From: Bacteroidales bacterium M3
Lineage (GTDB): Bacteria; Bacteroidota; Bacteroidia; Bacteroidales; Muribaculaceae
Reading direction: 5' to 3'
Assembly: GCA_001689445.1 (NCBI GenBank)
Contig: LUJN01000012.1
Coordinates: 62,001 to 126,000 of the forward strand
DNA: 64,000 nt
This document shows, piece after piece, positions 7,548 through 16,573 of the stretch. A program made the position numbers and the translations under genes. Every line of letters starts with the position of its first letter. Position 1 is the first letter of the stretch. The notes beneath the pieces were generated by a model. That model did not search any database. It was not told the DNA's origin and saw nothing but the letters and a program-made list of their open reading frames with translations.

Positions 7548-9704
7548 TTATTCATCAGCGTTCTGCTCGGCGTATGCCTTGAGGAGTTTATCCTGGACAT
7601 CAGCAGGCACAAGCTCATAAGCGGAGAACTTCATCGTGAACGACGAGCGTCCGCCGGTTATGGAGCTGAGGGCTGTCGAATATGACGACATCTCCTTGAG
7701 GGGCACGCGGGCCGATATCTTCTCAAATCCATTCTCACTCGACATGCCCATGATAATCGCACGGCGTCCCTGAAGGTCGCTCATCACATCGCCCATCACA
7801 TCGGCAGGCACGAACACCTCCACGTCATAGACAGGCTCAAGAATCTTGGGATTGGCGGCACGGAACGCCTCGCTGAAGGCATTGCGTCCGGCAAGACGGA
7901 ACGAGATTTCGTTTGAGTCAACCGGGTGCATCTTGCCGTCATAGATGCAGACCCTCACGTCGCGTGCATAGCTGCCGGTCAGAGGACCCTGTTCCATGCG
8001 GTCCATAAGTCCCTTCACGATGGCGGGAATAAAGCGGGCATCGATTGCACCGCCCACGATACAGTTGCAGACAACGAGTTTGCCGCCCCACTCCAACGGT
8101 ATCTCCTGGGTGTCACGCACACTCATCTTGTACTCCTGGTTGCCAAAACGATAAGTGTCGGGGGCAGGCATACCCTCGGTGTAAGGCTCGATAATCAAGT
8201 GGACCTCACCAAACTGTCCCGCGCCACCCGACTGCTTCTTGTGACGATAGTCGGCGCGTGCAGCCTTGGTGATGGTCTCACGATATGGTATCTTTGGCTC
8301 TTCAAATACGATTGGGAGTTTGTCGTTGTTCTCCACGCGCCATTTCAGCGTGCGCAGGTGGAACTCGCCCTGTCCCGACAGTATTGTCTGCTTCAATTCC
8401 TTTGACTGTTCAACCTGCCATGTCGGATCTTCCTCATGCATACGGGTGAGTATCTCACTAAGTTTCTCGGCATCGCTCTCAGTGACGGGACGCACGGCAC
8501 GCTGATACTTGGGAGCAGGGTATTTTATGAAGTCAAATACATATTCGCAACCCTTCTCGTCGAGGGTGTTGCCCGTGCGCACGTCCTTCAGCTTGACCGA
8601 TGCGCCTATATCGCCGGCACACAACTTATCAACCTGAGTCCTTATCTGACCGCACACACAGAATATCTGGGCAAGACGCTCCTTGCTGTCGCGGCTCACG
8701 TTATTAAGGTCGGCACCGGCATTGAGCGTACCCGACATCACCTTGAAGTAGCTCACCTCGCCGATATGCGGTTCAACAGTGGTCTTGAACACAAAGAGGC
8801 TGAGAGGTCCGTCACTGTCGGGCTTCACCTCGTCACCGGCTGTATCAACCGGAGCGGGCATATCGTCAACAAACGGCACGACATTGCCAAGGAACTCCAT
8901 CATACGGCGCACGCCCATATCCTTCAACGCGCTCACGCAGAACACCGGGAAAATCGAGCGGTCGACCAAACCCTTGCGAATGCCCTCGCGCATCTCGTCC
9001 TCCGAGAGGCTACCCTGTTCAAAGAATTTCTCCATAAGGGTCTCATCATTCTCGGCAGCCGCCTCAACGAGAGCCTGATGCAATTCCTTGGCCTTATCCA
9101 GCTCGTCAGCCGGGATATCCTCAATCGTGGGCACGCCGCCATCGGGGCCCCACGAGTATTTCTTCATCAACAAGACGTCAATCATGGCATTGAAGCCGGG
9201 TCCTACACTGATAGGATACTGTATAATGGTGACCTTGGGACCGAATATCTCGCGCATCTGCTCTATCACGTTGTCATACTCGGCCTTCTCTCCGTCGAGC
9301 TGATTCATGGCAAATATCACAGGCTTTTTTAATGCTGCGGTCGTACGGAATATGTTCTGCGTGCCCACCTCGACGCCATATTGGGAGTCAATGACTATCA
9401 CGCCCGTATCGGTGACATTGAGTGCCGTGATGGCACTTCCCACAAAGTCGTCAGCCCCGGGGCAATCTATGACATTGAGCTTCTTGTTGAGAAATTCCGC
9501 ATAAAAAATGGTTGAAAAGACCGAGTAGCCATACTCCTTTTCAACCGGGAAATAATCACTCACCGTATTTCCGGCATCTACGGTGCCGCGACGTTTTATA
9601 ACTCCACACTCGTAAAGCATTGCCTCAGCGAGTGTGGTTTTACCCGAGCCTTTGCTTCCAAGCAAGGCTATATTTTTGATTTCGTTGGTCTGATAAACCT
9701 TCAT
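7548..9704 (-). CDS. fusA2: EF-G paralogue of the EF-G2 type
   Basis: A 718-residue, five-domain translocase-like protein. The GTPase domain has Walker A G16-SKGS-GKT23 and an NQLD G4 motif, but DTPGHVDF of ordinary EF-G reads DCPGADDF (80-87), so the catalytic His is Ala84. The switch I RGITI region is replaced by EYGYSV (57-62). This is the form of the Bacteroidota paralogue EF-G2, reported in Bacteroides thetaiotaomicron to support translocation without GTP hydrolysis; assignment by sequence resemblance. Domains III to V look complete (GAGQFGEVHL, GGAIDARFIPA, EPVYDVEVFVP). It stands alone and converges on the T9SS gene. Expected role: translation during starvation or host colonisation. 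Confidence 0.9.
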   Translation of the reverse strand: MKVYQTNEIKNIALLGSKGSGKTTLAEAMLYECGVIKRRGTVDAGNTVSDYFPVEKEYGYSVFSTIFYAEFLNKKLNVIDCPGADDFVGSAITALNVTDTGVIVIDSQYGVEVGTQNIFRTTAALKKPVIFAMNQLDGEKAEYDNVIEQMREIFGPKVTIIQYPISVGPGFNAMIDVLLMKKYSWGPDGGVPTIEDIPADELDKAKELHQALVEAAAENDETLMEKFFEQGSLSEDEMREGIRKGLVDRSIFPVFCVSALKDMGVRRMMEFLGNVVPFVDDMPAPVDTAGDEVKPDSDGPLSLFVFKTTVEPHIGEVSYFKVMSGTLNAGADLNNVSRDSKERLAQIFCVCGQIRTQVDKLCAGDIGASVKLKDVRTGNTLDEKGCEYVFDFIKYPAPKYQRAVRPVTESDAEKLSEILTRMHEEDPTWQVEQSKELKQTILSGQGEFHLRTLKWRVENNDKLPIVFEEPKIPYRETITKAARADYRHKKQSGGAGQFGEVHLIIEPYTEGMPAPDTYRFGNQEYKMSVRDTQEIPLEWGGKLVVCNCIVGGAIDARFIPAIVKGLMDRMEQGPLTGSYARDVRVCIYDGKMHPVDSNEISFRLAGRNAFSEAFRAANPKILEPVYDVEVFVPADVMGDVMSDLQGRRAIIMGMSSENGFEKISARVPLKEMSSYSTALSSITGGRSSFTMKFSAYELVPADVQDKLLKAYAEQNADE

Positions 9705-9860
9705 GTTATTAGAATATTAGTGAGTAAAATGTTAGTCAGGTTATTTTTATTGAGCGCAAATTAGCATTTTTTTTTGAAAATCCCACCACCAATTTATATG
9801 TTTCACAACACATCATCCATTTATGTGTCCTCCACTATCAATGATACGGCCATTTTGTCG

Positions 9861-9868
9861 TATCTTTG
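9861..9868 (+). promoter_or_regulatory. -7 promoter element for lon
   Basis: TATCTTTG matches TAnnTTTG and lies 60 bases before the lon ATG. No clear TTTG is seen 19-21 bases upstream. Confidence 0.6.
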
Positions 9869-9928
9869 GCATTCTTTTTGCAGGATGCAAAATGTAAGGT
9901 CAGAACAAATATATCACATTAATTATAG

Positions 9929-12358
9929 ATGAAACATTCCGAAGACGAGAATCCGCAGATTCTTCCCCTTGGACAGATACAGATTGACGACACGGTGCGC
10001 CGTGGAGAGCCTGACTATGACTGCATGGCAGTGCTCCCGACACGCAATCTCGTGCTCTTTCCCGGTGTCACGGTGCCCATCGGCATAGAACGCCCCGCGT
10101 CATCCGCGACGGTCAACACCGCGATGACCTCGGGCAAACCGATAGTCATAGTGTGCCAACGCGACCCGTCGACCGACTGGCCGACCATAGAGCAGCTCTA
10201 CCCGCTCGGGGTCGTGGCCGACGTGCTGAAAGTGTTCAGCCTCCCCGACGGCTCAGACACAGCCCTTGTAAGGGCACGCGGCAAGATACGCATCACCGGC
10301 ACTCCCGACGGCGACAAGGCCGACAAATTCATGCTAACAGCCACTGCCGTACCCGTTAGGGAAACGGGTGCACGCGCCGGCGACGTGGAGTTCAATACAT
10401 TGGTCGACACTATACGCAAGGTAACGTTGTCGCTTATCGAAGCCATCTCCAACGGCATGCCTAATGACGTGGTGTTTAACCTCAACAACATCAAAGACAA
10501 TGTGGAGGCCGTCAATTTCATATGCGCCCATTCGCCGTTATCCCCCGAGGTCAAGCAAGAACTGCTCAAATGTTCACGGATAAAGGAGCGCGCGTTCAAG
10601 CTTTATGCCGAGCTGACACGTCAGGAAGAATTTCTTGAAATCACAAAAGGCATACAGGAAAAGGCGCGCACACAACTCTCCGAGCAGCAGCGCAACACCT
10701 TCCTCCAGCAGCAGATGGACGCCATACGCCAGGAACTTTATGGCGATACCGACGACGTGACCGAACTGCGCCAACGGGCCGACAATATCGGCTTTTCGGA
10801 CGCCTTGAAGCACGTTGTGGAAAAGGAACTCGGGAAACTTGAACGCCTGAACCCGCAAAGTCCCGACTATCAGGTGCAGTACAGCTATATCGACACACTG
10901 CTCGACCTCCCATGGGGCAAATATTCGCCGCTCAACACCGATTTTGAGTTTGCCAAAACCGAACTGAACCAAAACCACTACGGACTCGACAAGGTGAAGG
11001 ATCGCATACTGGAGCAGATAGCCGTGCTGATGAACAACCCCGAGGGCAAGTCGCCGATACTATGTCTTGTCGGCGCGCCGGGTGTCGGCAAGACATCCCT
11101 TGGACGTTCGGTGGCAAAGGCTCTCGGCCGCGCCTACCAGCGTGTGTCGCTTGGCGGCTTGCACGACGAGGCCGAGATACGCGGACACCGCCGCACATAT
11201 ATCGGCGCGATGCCGGGACGCATCATGGATGCCGTGAAGCGCAGCGGCACCTCCAACCCCGTGCTGCTGCTCGACGAGGTAGACAAAATCGGCAGCGATT
11301 TCAAGGGCGACCCGTCGGCCGCGCTGCTTGAGGTGCTCGACCCCGAGCAGAACTGCCGTTTCCACGACAACTATATCGACGTGGACTACGACCTCTCTAA
11401 GGTACTCTTTATAGCCACGGCTAATACCTTGCAGACACTCTCGCAGCCTCTGCTCGACCGTATGGAGATCATCGACATCTCCGGCTACCTGCTTGAGGAG
11501 AAGATAGAGATAGCCACGCGCCATATTATCCCACGCCTCAACGAGGAGTTTGCGCTCGGCGATGACAAGCTGTCATTCGCCCCCGAGGCCATCGCAAAAA
11601 TCATAGAGTCATACACGGCTGAAAGCGGCGTGCGCCAACTTGAACAGGCCATCGCGGCAATATTCCGCAAGTCGATATTGAAGAAGATGAGCGGCGAGGC
11701 GTTTGACCGTACCATCACACCATCCGATGTCGTTGCCGCTCTCGGCGTGGAGAAGTACAACAAAGACCGCTACGAGGGCAACGAGTACGCGGGAGTTGTC
11801 ACAGGACTTGCATGGACTGCCGTTGGAGGTGAAATACTCTACGTCGAGTCCTCGCTGTCAAAGAGCAAGGGGGACAAACTCACACTCACCGGCAACCTTG
11901 GAAACGTGATGAAAGAGTCGGCGACAATCGCGATGCAATATGTGAAGTCACACGCAGCACAGCTAGGCATCCCCGACGAGCTTTTTGAGAAGTATGCCGC
12001 GCATATCCATGTCCCCGAAGGAGCTATACCCAAGGATGGCCCGTCGGCAGGCATAACGATGGCGACTTCGCTCGTGTCATCATTCACCCAGCGCAAGGTG
12101 CGTGCCAATATCGCCATGACCGGCGAAATCACGCTTCGCGGCAAGGTACTCCCGGTAGGCGGCATCAAGGAGAAGATACTCGCAGCCAAGCGTGCCGGTA
12201 TCACCGACATAATCCTGTCTCGACAAAACCGCAAGGATATCGAGGATATAAACGAGCGGTATCTCCACGGACTGACATTCCACTATGTCTCCTCGGTTAG
12301 CGATGTGGTGAAGATAGCCATTACCGACGAGAAAGTGGCCGACGCCATAGAGCTGTAA
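9929..12358 (+). CDS. lon: ATP-dependent protease Lon
   Basis: Lon is a cytosolic homo-hexameric AAA+ serine protease that removes misfolded and regulatory proteins. The 809-residue protein has the N-terminal substrate domain (about 30-240, LPTRNLVLFPGVTVPIG), a coiled linker, Walker A GAPGVGKTS near 381, Walker B LLLDEVDKIG near 447, and a C-terminal peptidase domain with the Ser/Lys dyad in DGPSAG (Ser about 706) and GGIKEK (Lys about 747). Length and order match LonA. It is a single gene between its own promoter and a perfect 42-base palindromic terminator. Confidence 0.97.
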   Translation: MKHSEDENPQILPLGQIQIDDTVRRGEPDYDCMAVLPTRNLVLFPGVTVPIGIERPASSATVNTAMTSGKPIVIVCQRDPSTDWPTIEQLYPLGVVADVLKVFSLPDGSDTALVRARGKIRITGTPDGDKADKFMLTATAVPVRETGARAGDVEFNTLVDTIRKVTLSLIEAISNGMPNDVVFNLNNIKDNVEAVNFICAHSPLSPEVKQELLKCSRIKERAFKLYAELTRQEEFLEITKGIQEKARTQLSEQQRNTFLQQQMDAIRQELYGDTDDVTELRQRADNIGFSDALKHVVEKELGKLERLNPQSPDYQVQYSYIDTLLDLPWGKYSPLNTDFEFAKTELNQNHYGLDKVKDRILEQIAVLMNNPEGKSPILCLVGAPGVGKTSLGRSVAKALGRAYQRVSLGGLHDEAEIRGHRRTYIGAMPGRIMDAVKRSGTSNPVLLLDEVDKIGSDFKGDPSAALLEVLDPEQNCRFHDNYIDVDYDLSKVLFIATANTLQTLSQPLLDRMEIIDISGYLLEEKIEIATRHIIPRLNEEFALGDDKLSFAPEAIAKIIESYTAESGVRQLEQAIAAIFRKSILKKMSGEAFDRTITPSDVVAALGVEKYNKDRYEGNEYAGVVTGLAWTAVGGEILYVESSLSKSKGDKLTLTGNLGNVMKESATIAMQYVKSHAAQLGIPDELFEKYAAHIHVPEGAIPKDGPSAGITMATSLVSSFTQRKVRANIAMTGEITLRGKVLPVGGIKEKILAAKRAGITDIILSRQNRKDIEDINERYLHGLTFHYVSSVSDVVKIAITDEKVADAIEL

Positions 12359-12374
12359 TTCCCACCCTTTCATA

Positions 12375-12416
12375 ACGACATCGGCGTCACGGGATATCCC
12401 GTGACGCCGATGTCGT
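12375..12416. terminator. Perfect 42-base palindromic terminator
   Basis: Bases 12375-12395 are the exact reverse complement of 12396-12416, centred on GGGATATCCC. It lies 16 bases after lon and 17 before the end of the convergent DUF5606 gene, so it probably ends transcription in both directions. Confidence 0.75.
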
Positions 12417-12433
12417 ATCTTGTGGCTGTTGGC

Positions 12434-12871
12434 CTATTTCTTTTCTTCGGATTCCTCGGCTTCTGTCTCCTCTGCGGGAACTTCGGTAGTGAAGTCGGAG
12501 ATGCCGGCTGCAATCAACTGGTTGTACCATGTGAACACCTTCTTGATATCGTTGGTATATACGCGGTCCTCGTCAAAGTCGGGTAGTATCTCCTTGAAGC
12601 AGGCACGCAGCTTGCTGTCGTCGCCAATGGCCTTGATGTCGACCTGCTCGCCATTGTTCTTCTCCTTTATAGAGGCAAAGACCTCGGTCAGGGGCACGTC
12701 ATTCTCAACCGTGTAGATAGCGATATCGCCGAGTGAGATAACCTTGTCATGGGCATAGGCGGGAGTGCGCTTGCCGGTCTGCAACGACTCTACGATAAGC
12801 ATATTCTTGCCTTGGTTGACGAGCTTGAAAAGTCCGGGGCGTCCGGCTATGGAAAGGATTGTTTTCAACAT
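12434..12871 (-). CDS. DUF5606 domain protein
   Basis: A 145-residue cytosolic protein beginning MLKTILSIAGRPGLFKLV, the conserved start of the Bacteroidota family DUF5606. A central section (GDIAIYT, VPLTEVF) is followed by a helical part (DIKKVFTWYNQLIAAG) and an acidic tail rich in Glu. Function unknown. It is divergent from the YIP1-like gene; the two -7 elements lie in the 100 bases between them. Confidence 0.85.
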   Translation of the reverse strand: MLKTILSIAGRPGLFKLVNQGKNMLIVESLQTGKRTPAYAHDKVISLGDIAIYTVENDVPLTEVFASIKEKNNGEQVDIKAIGDDSKLRACFKEILPDFDEDRVYTNDIKKVFTWYNQLIAAGISDFTTEVPAEETEAEESEEKK

Positions 12872-12912
12872 TGGGTTTCTAAGTTAGAGTTTGTATATCA
12901 GATTTACCGCTG

Positions 12913-12920
12913 CAAAAATA
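12913..12920 (-). promoter_or_regulatory. -7 promoter element for the DUF5606 gene
   Basis: On the minus strand this reads TATTTTTG, matching TAnnTTTG, about 41 bases before the DUF5606 ATG. Confidence 0.5.
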
Positions 12921-12942
12921 GCATTTTTCCTCCATTATTTAC

Positions 12943-12950
12943 TAACTTTG
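12943..12950 (+). promoter_or_regulatory. -7 promoter element for the YIP1-like gene and smpB
   Basis: TAACTTTG matches TAnnTTTG and lies 21 bases before the ATG at 12972. This supports the shorter start for that gene. Confidence 0.6.
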
Positions 12951-12971
12951 CCTTCCCAAAAAGAGAAAAAG

Positions 12972-13523
12972 ATGTTGAGCTTCCTCAAATACCTGTTCCA
13001 ACTCATCATTTCCCCTGCACGCGGCTGGGAGGATGTCTCCCATGCCGGGACACCCCACGACGAGCTGACCTCGCGCGGTCTGTATCCGTTGCTTGGTGTG
13101 GCGGCTATCAGTGTCTTTGTCTCGGCGTTCTACAACCACGACCTGACTTTCATACGGCTGCTTCAGGGTGCGATCATAACCTTCGTAAAATTTTTCATCA
13201 CCTATTTTATAGCCGTGGCACTGTTCTCTCTTGCCGCATCCAAGATGTCGGACGGCGAGTTGAACGAAAAAAAGAGCCATACGTTCATTATCTATAACAT
13301 AGGGTTGCTGGCATTGTACAACATCATCGAGAATATCCTGCCTATACAGCTGTCGTTTGTGCAGTTCCTGCCGCTCTATTCGGCCATCATCATCTGGAAA
13401 GGGGCGCGGTATCTCGCCATACGCGAGGAGAGCATGTTGCAGTTCACGCTTTTCGGCATCTTCTCGATAATCGTGCCACCCTACCTGATAAGCTGGATTT
13501 TCAACTCAATCATCCCAAGCTGA
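12972..13523 (+). CDS. YIP1-like integral membrane protein
   Basis: A 183-residue protein with about five hydrophobic segments after the amphipathic start MLSFLKYLFQLIISPARGWEDV, a layout common to bacterial YIP1-family proteins (a start resembling 'lI.P...W'). Function is unknown. The frame is open back to 12891, but ATG 12972 is chosen because it follows the -7 element and gives the family-like N-terminus. smpB starts five bases after its stop. Confidence 0.7.
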   Translation: MLSFLKYLFQLIISPARGWEDVSHAGTPHDELTSRGLYPLLGVAAISVFVSAFYNHDLTFIRLLQGAIITFVKFFITYFIAVALFSLAASKMSDGELNEKKSHTFIIYNIGLLALYNIIENILPIQLSFVQFLPLYSAIIIWKGARYLAIREESMLQFTLFGIFSIIVPPYLISWIFNSIIPS

Positions 13524-13527
13524 CAAC

Positions 13528-13983
13528 ATGAACTTCAAGGAAATAAATATAAAGAACAAGCGTGCCACGTTTGACTATGCCATCACCGACACTTTCACCG
13601 CCGGCATAGTGCTCACGGGTACGGAGATAAAGTCCATCCGCCTCGGCAAGGCATCGCTGGTCGACACGTTCTGCTACGTCGCCAACGGCGAAGTGTGGAT
13701 AAAGAACATGTATATCGCCGAATATTTCTACGGCACCTACAACAACCACGCCGCCCGACGCGACCGCAAACTGCTGCTCAATAAGAAGGAGATAGCCAAA
13801 TTGGAGAAAAACGGTAAGGAGGCAGGATTTACCATCGTGCCGATGAGGCTGTTTATCAACGACCGAGGGCTTGCCAAACTGGTTATCGGCATCGGTCGCG
13901 GTAAAAAGGAGTACGACAAACGCCAGTCGATAAAGGAGCGCGAGGACAAACGCTCGATGGCGCGCATGTTTGAGAAGAGATAA
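13528..13983 (+). CDS. smpB: SsrA-binding protein SmpB
   Basis: SmpB delivers tmRNA to ribosomes stalled on broken mRNAs. The 151-residue protein has the OB-fold start (IKNKRATFDYAI), the hallmark GTEIKSIRLGKASL, and a basic tail (GRGKKEYDKRQSIKERED) that enters the mRNA channel. The tmRNA gene itself was not seen in this window. Confidence 0.97.
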   Translation: MNFKEINIKNKRATFDYAITDTFTAGIVLTGTEIKSIRLGKASLVDTFCYVANGEVWIKNMYIAEYFYGTYNNHAARRDRKLLLNKKEIAKLEKNGKEAGFTIVPMRLFINDRGLAKLVIGIGRGKKEYDKRQSIKEREDKRSMARMFEKR

Positions 13984-13989
13984 CCCCTC

Positions 13990-15294
13990 CTATTCACCTT
14001 GCTCCCGACTGTCGATAACCGTCAACCGATTGCCTGTTATCGGGGAATAATAATCGTTAAACCTCCTAACGTTCCATTCGGCAGTAAACAAGTCAGATAG
14101 AGGACGGCCAAGTGTCAGCCATTCCCGCGAGCGGTCTATCAGCGGATAAGTCACAATACCTGTAGGCGAGTTCATGTACAGCCTCACGATAGCCTTATAT
14201 TCCTTGTCATATTGCCGGCACCAATATACGGTCGAGCCGAGATGCACCAACATGGCCACTGTAACAATTGAAACTACTACCCTTCCCCTGTAAAGTTGTA
14301 TACTGTTGACTTTCCGCAGAAGAATAAATATTGCGATAATACCGTATAACTGGGGGAACCAACTTATACGAGGAGCCTTTTCAGTAAAAAACATTATCAC
14401 CATACCGGCTACCGAGGCGACAAAAAACGCGAGGCCCGGGGTGTGGAAAAACCGGGCGAGCAGATACCGCCCATCCCTGCGCAGAGCACAAATGCCCACA
14501 ATAACAACCAGCAATGCCGCTATGTTGCAGCGCCCCACACACTTCACATAATAGTCGGCATTCTTGACAAATGACAGCGCATTGACCGCCGACTCCGAGG
14601 CACGCACATACGGGCCCGGAGCGGTCAATAGGACAGCCGCGCCAACCGCCATCCCGACAAGCATGGCAATACGCAATCGCGAGCACTCGCCACGGTTGAC
14701 AAGCAGATACACTACTATACCACACAAGAAGGAGACACTTGCCATCTCATGCATGGCACCTGCCACAACCGACAGCACAAACAGCACCACCCCTTGACCG
14801 TGATTCCCATCCTTTAGCCAAAGCAATGCGAACAACAATATCACCACCGACGTCCATATATAGTTGAGCGAGAAGTCGCAGAGCAACATCTGGTCGCCCC
14901 ACGGCAATAGAAACATTATACAGCCCATCATCGCCACAGGCATCCATAACGGCTTCGTGCGTCCAAGTCCGGCAACACGCATGACAAGCATATATAACAT
15001 CATCGTCATCAATGCATTGAGCATATCCATCACCCACTTTGGCAGCAACGCCATAATGAACGGTACAATCATGTTGGCAAGACGCGTATTGTCGGTCAGA
15101 TAACGCTCACGCCACGTTGACAGGACAATATCCCAATATGACGACTCACCGCTTCCCGACATCCAGTCACGAAACGGCAGCAGATACCACAGGTCATCAT
15201 TGGCATAGGGCGTAAACATATACATCAACAAGGTTGATACCCCGATGACAAGCAACAGCCCAAGGATAAATATTTGCCGTCCGCGACCTTTCAT
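13990..15294 (-). CDS. Polytopic membrane protein, DUF6056-like
   Basis: A 434-residue protein with about ten hydrophobic segments. After the first membrane helix comes YMFTPYANDDLWY with acidic residues in the first outer loop, as in GT-C type glycosyltransferases, and the layout resembles DUF6056 proteins. A sugar-transfer role from a lipid carrier is possible, not shown. Its ATG overlaps the stop of the methyltransferase gene by four bases, so the two are probably translated together although no functional link is obvious. Confidence 0.65.
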   Translation of the reverse strand: MKGRGRQIFILGLLLVIGVSTLLMYMFTPYANDDLWYLLPFRDWMSGSGESSYWDIVLSTWRERYLTDNTRLANMIVPFIMALLPKWVMDMLNALMTMMLYMLVMRVAGLGRTKPLWMPVAMMGCIMFLLPWGDQMLLCDFSLNYIWTSVVILLFALLWLKDGNHGQGVVLFVLSVVAGAMHEMASVSFLCGIVVYLLVNRGECSRLRIAMLVGMAVGAAVLLTAPGPYVRASESAVNALSFVKNADYYVKCVGRCNIAALLVVIVGICALRRDGRYLLARFFHTPGLAFFVASVAGMVIMFFTEKAPRISWFPQLYGIIAIFILLRKVNSIQLYRGRVVVSIVTVAMLVHLGSTVYWCRQYDKEYKAIVRLYMNSPTGIVTYPLIDRSREWLTLGRPLSDLFTAEWNVRRFNDYYSPITGNRLTVIDSREQGE

Positions 15295-16490
15295 GCAAAT
15301 ATCCTTTTAGCGATTAGCAAGGCCGCGGAGCCGTCGGCAAGTGTCACGCCAAAGAGCATGCGGTCTCCCCCATCCTTGACACCAAGACGCTTTTTCAGTT
15401 CCTCGGGGCGCATCATGAAATTACGTGTAGCGACATTTATCTTATCATACCGTCGCGAGAAGCCTTTTATCATTTTCGACGAGAACGGCACAATCTCCTC
15501 TATCATAAACCTGTCGCCGGGAAAATCTTGGTTAGAAACCGGGGAGAGATAAAGGTGGGTGTCGCGATGGAGTTTCGATAAGCCATATTTATGAGCAAGC
15601 AGGTTGAAGCATCCCGACTTCATCACCGCCGGATATGGCTCATAGAGGATGTCGCCGGCACACGGCATATCATATGATGCGGTGGGAACATCGTCTACCC
15701 CGCTAAATACCACCTCATTTCTGAACCCGTCACCGACAGTGACCGCATGGAGCGCAATCGCGTCATCTTCCGGGCGATTGAAATCGACATCCACGACAAG
15801 CTCCTTGCACTCCTTTTTAGTGCCATAGATATAGAGGGCGGCAACATGGGGAAGTTCCGACAACACGCGCTTTATATCGAGCATCGGCGACGACTTTATA
15901 ATCAACCGGGATGCCCGTGCCTGTATATCAACCAACAAAGCCGTGACATCGGGCGAGCAGTCGCTGAGGGCAAACAGTCTTTTCCCCTCAGTTCCACGCC
16001 TCGCCGGGTCTATGAATACGCAGTCATAAGTGCTGTCACCATCCCGGATATAGTTCTCACAGCTATCATTTACCACCGTAAGATTATGCAGCCCGAGAGT
16101 ATCCACATTCTGCCTCACTGCTTCGGCAACAACCCCGTCACGCTCCACCGCCACCACAGACGCGGCTCTACGGACTAACGACATGGCATCGATGCCAAGT
16201 CCACATGTCATATCAAGCACTCGGGAACCGGGGGATATTAAGGCTGCATGTTCGGTGGCCAACAGCTCCGAGGTACATTGTTCTGCCGAAAGCGCGGTAG
16301 GGAACACGAGACGCGGATTGGCGACAAACGCCGGGAGCTTCCTCGCCGCCTTACGCCGACACTCCATCTGGAGTATCATGAAATTGACCCTTTCGGCTTC
16401 AGGAGTCCCATGATAGCGCATACGCAGCCTCATCGGGTCATGGTCCCGATGACGATCCATCCATGCCGACATCTCGTCTGTAATCTCCAT
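15291..16490 (-). CDS. SAM-dependent methyltransferase with THUMP-like C-terminal domain
   Basis: A 399-residue protein with a helical N-terminal part, a class I methyltransferase core (motif I VLDMTCGLGIDAMSL, acidic VVAVERD, and FIDPARRG in place of the DPP-type motif IV), and a C-terminal section (FSRRYDKINVATRNF, EELKKRLGVKDGG) as in Bacteroidota 'THUMP-like' proteins. An RNA substrate is likely from the family, but the modified base is not known to me. The ATG at 16490 is preferred; the longer reading would start with TTG at 16499. It overlaps the DUF6056-like gene. Confidence 0.75.
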   Translation of the reverse strand: MEITDEMSAWMDRHRDHDPMRLRMRYHGTPEAERVNFMILQMECRRKAARKLPAFVANPRLVFPTALSAEQCTSELLATEHAALISPGSRVLDMTCGLGIDAMSLVRRAASVVAVERDGVVAEAVRQNVDTLGLHNLTVVNDSCENYIRDGDSTYDCVFIDPARRGTEGKRLFALSDCSPDVTALLVDIQARASRLIIKSSPMLDIKRVLSELPHVAALYIYGTKKECKELVVDVDFNRPEDDAIALHAVTVGDGFRNEVVFSGVDDVPTASYDMPCAGDILYEPYPAVMKSGCFNLLAHKYGLSKLHRDTHLYLSPVSNQDFPGDRFMIEEIVPFSSKMIKGFSRRYDKINVATRNFMMRPEELKKRLGVKDGGDRMLFGVTLADGSAALLIAKRIFA

Positions 16491-16509
16491 GCTGCTCAAT
16501 TAGATAGAA

Positions 16510-16552
16510 AAAGACCGGGAGAACATTATGATAGGATGTCCGCCCGGTCTTT
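16510..16552 (-). terminator. Terminator after pgk
   Basis: AAAGACCGGG (16510-16519) pairs with CCCGGTCTTT (16543-16552), 21 bases beyond the pgk stop. On the minus strand the stem is followed by TCTA rather than a long T run. Confidence 0.65.
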
Positions 16553-16573
16553 GTTGTGTTATACTGTGTTCGA

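Noticed and set aside
8436..9332. 298-codon open frame opposite the EF-G2-type gene
   Set aside because: It mirrors conserved GTPase and domain II coding sequence; no independent evidence.
13990..15294. Calling the polytopic protein a specific glycosyltransferase
   Set aside because: Only one early acidic motif and the overall helix pattern support it; no conserved GT-C catalytic signature was firm enough.
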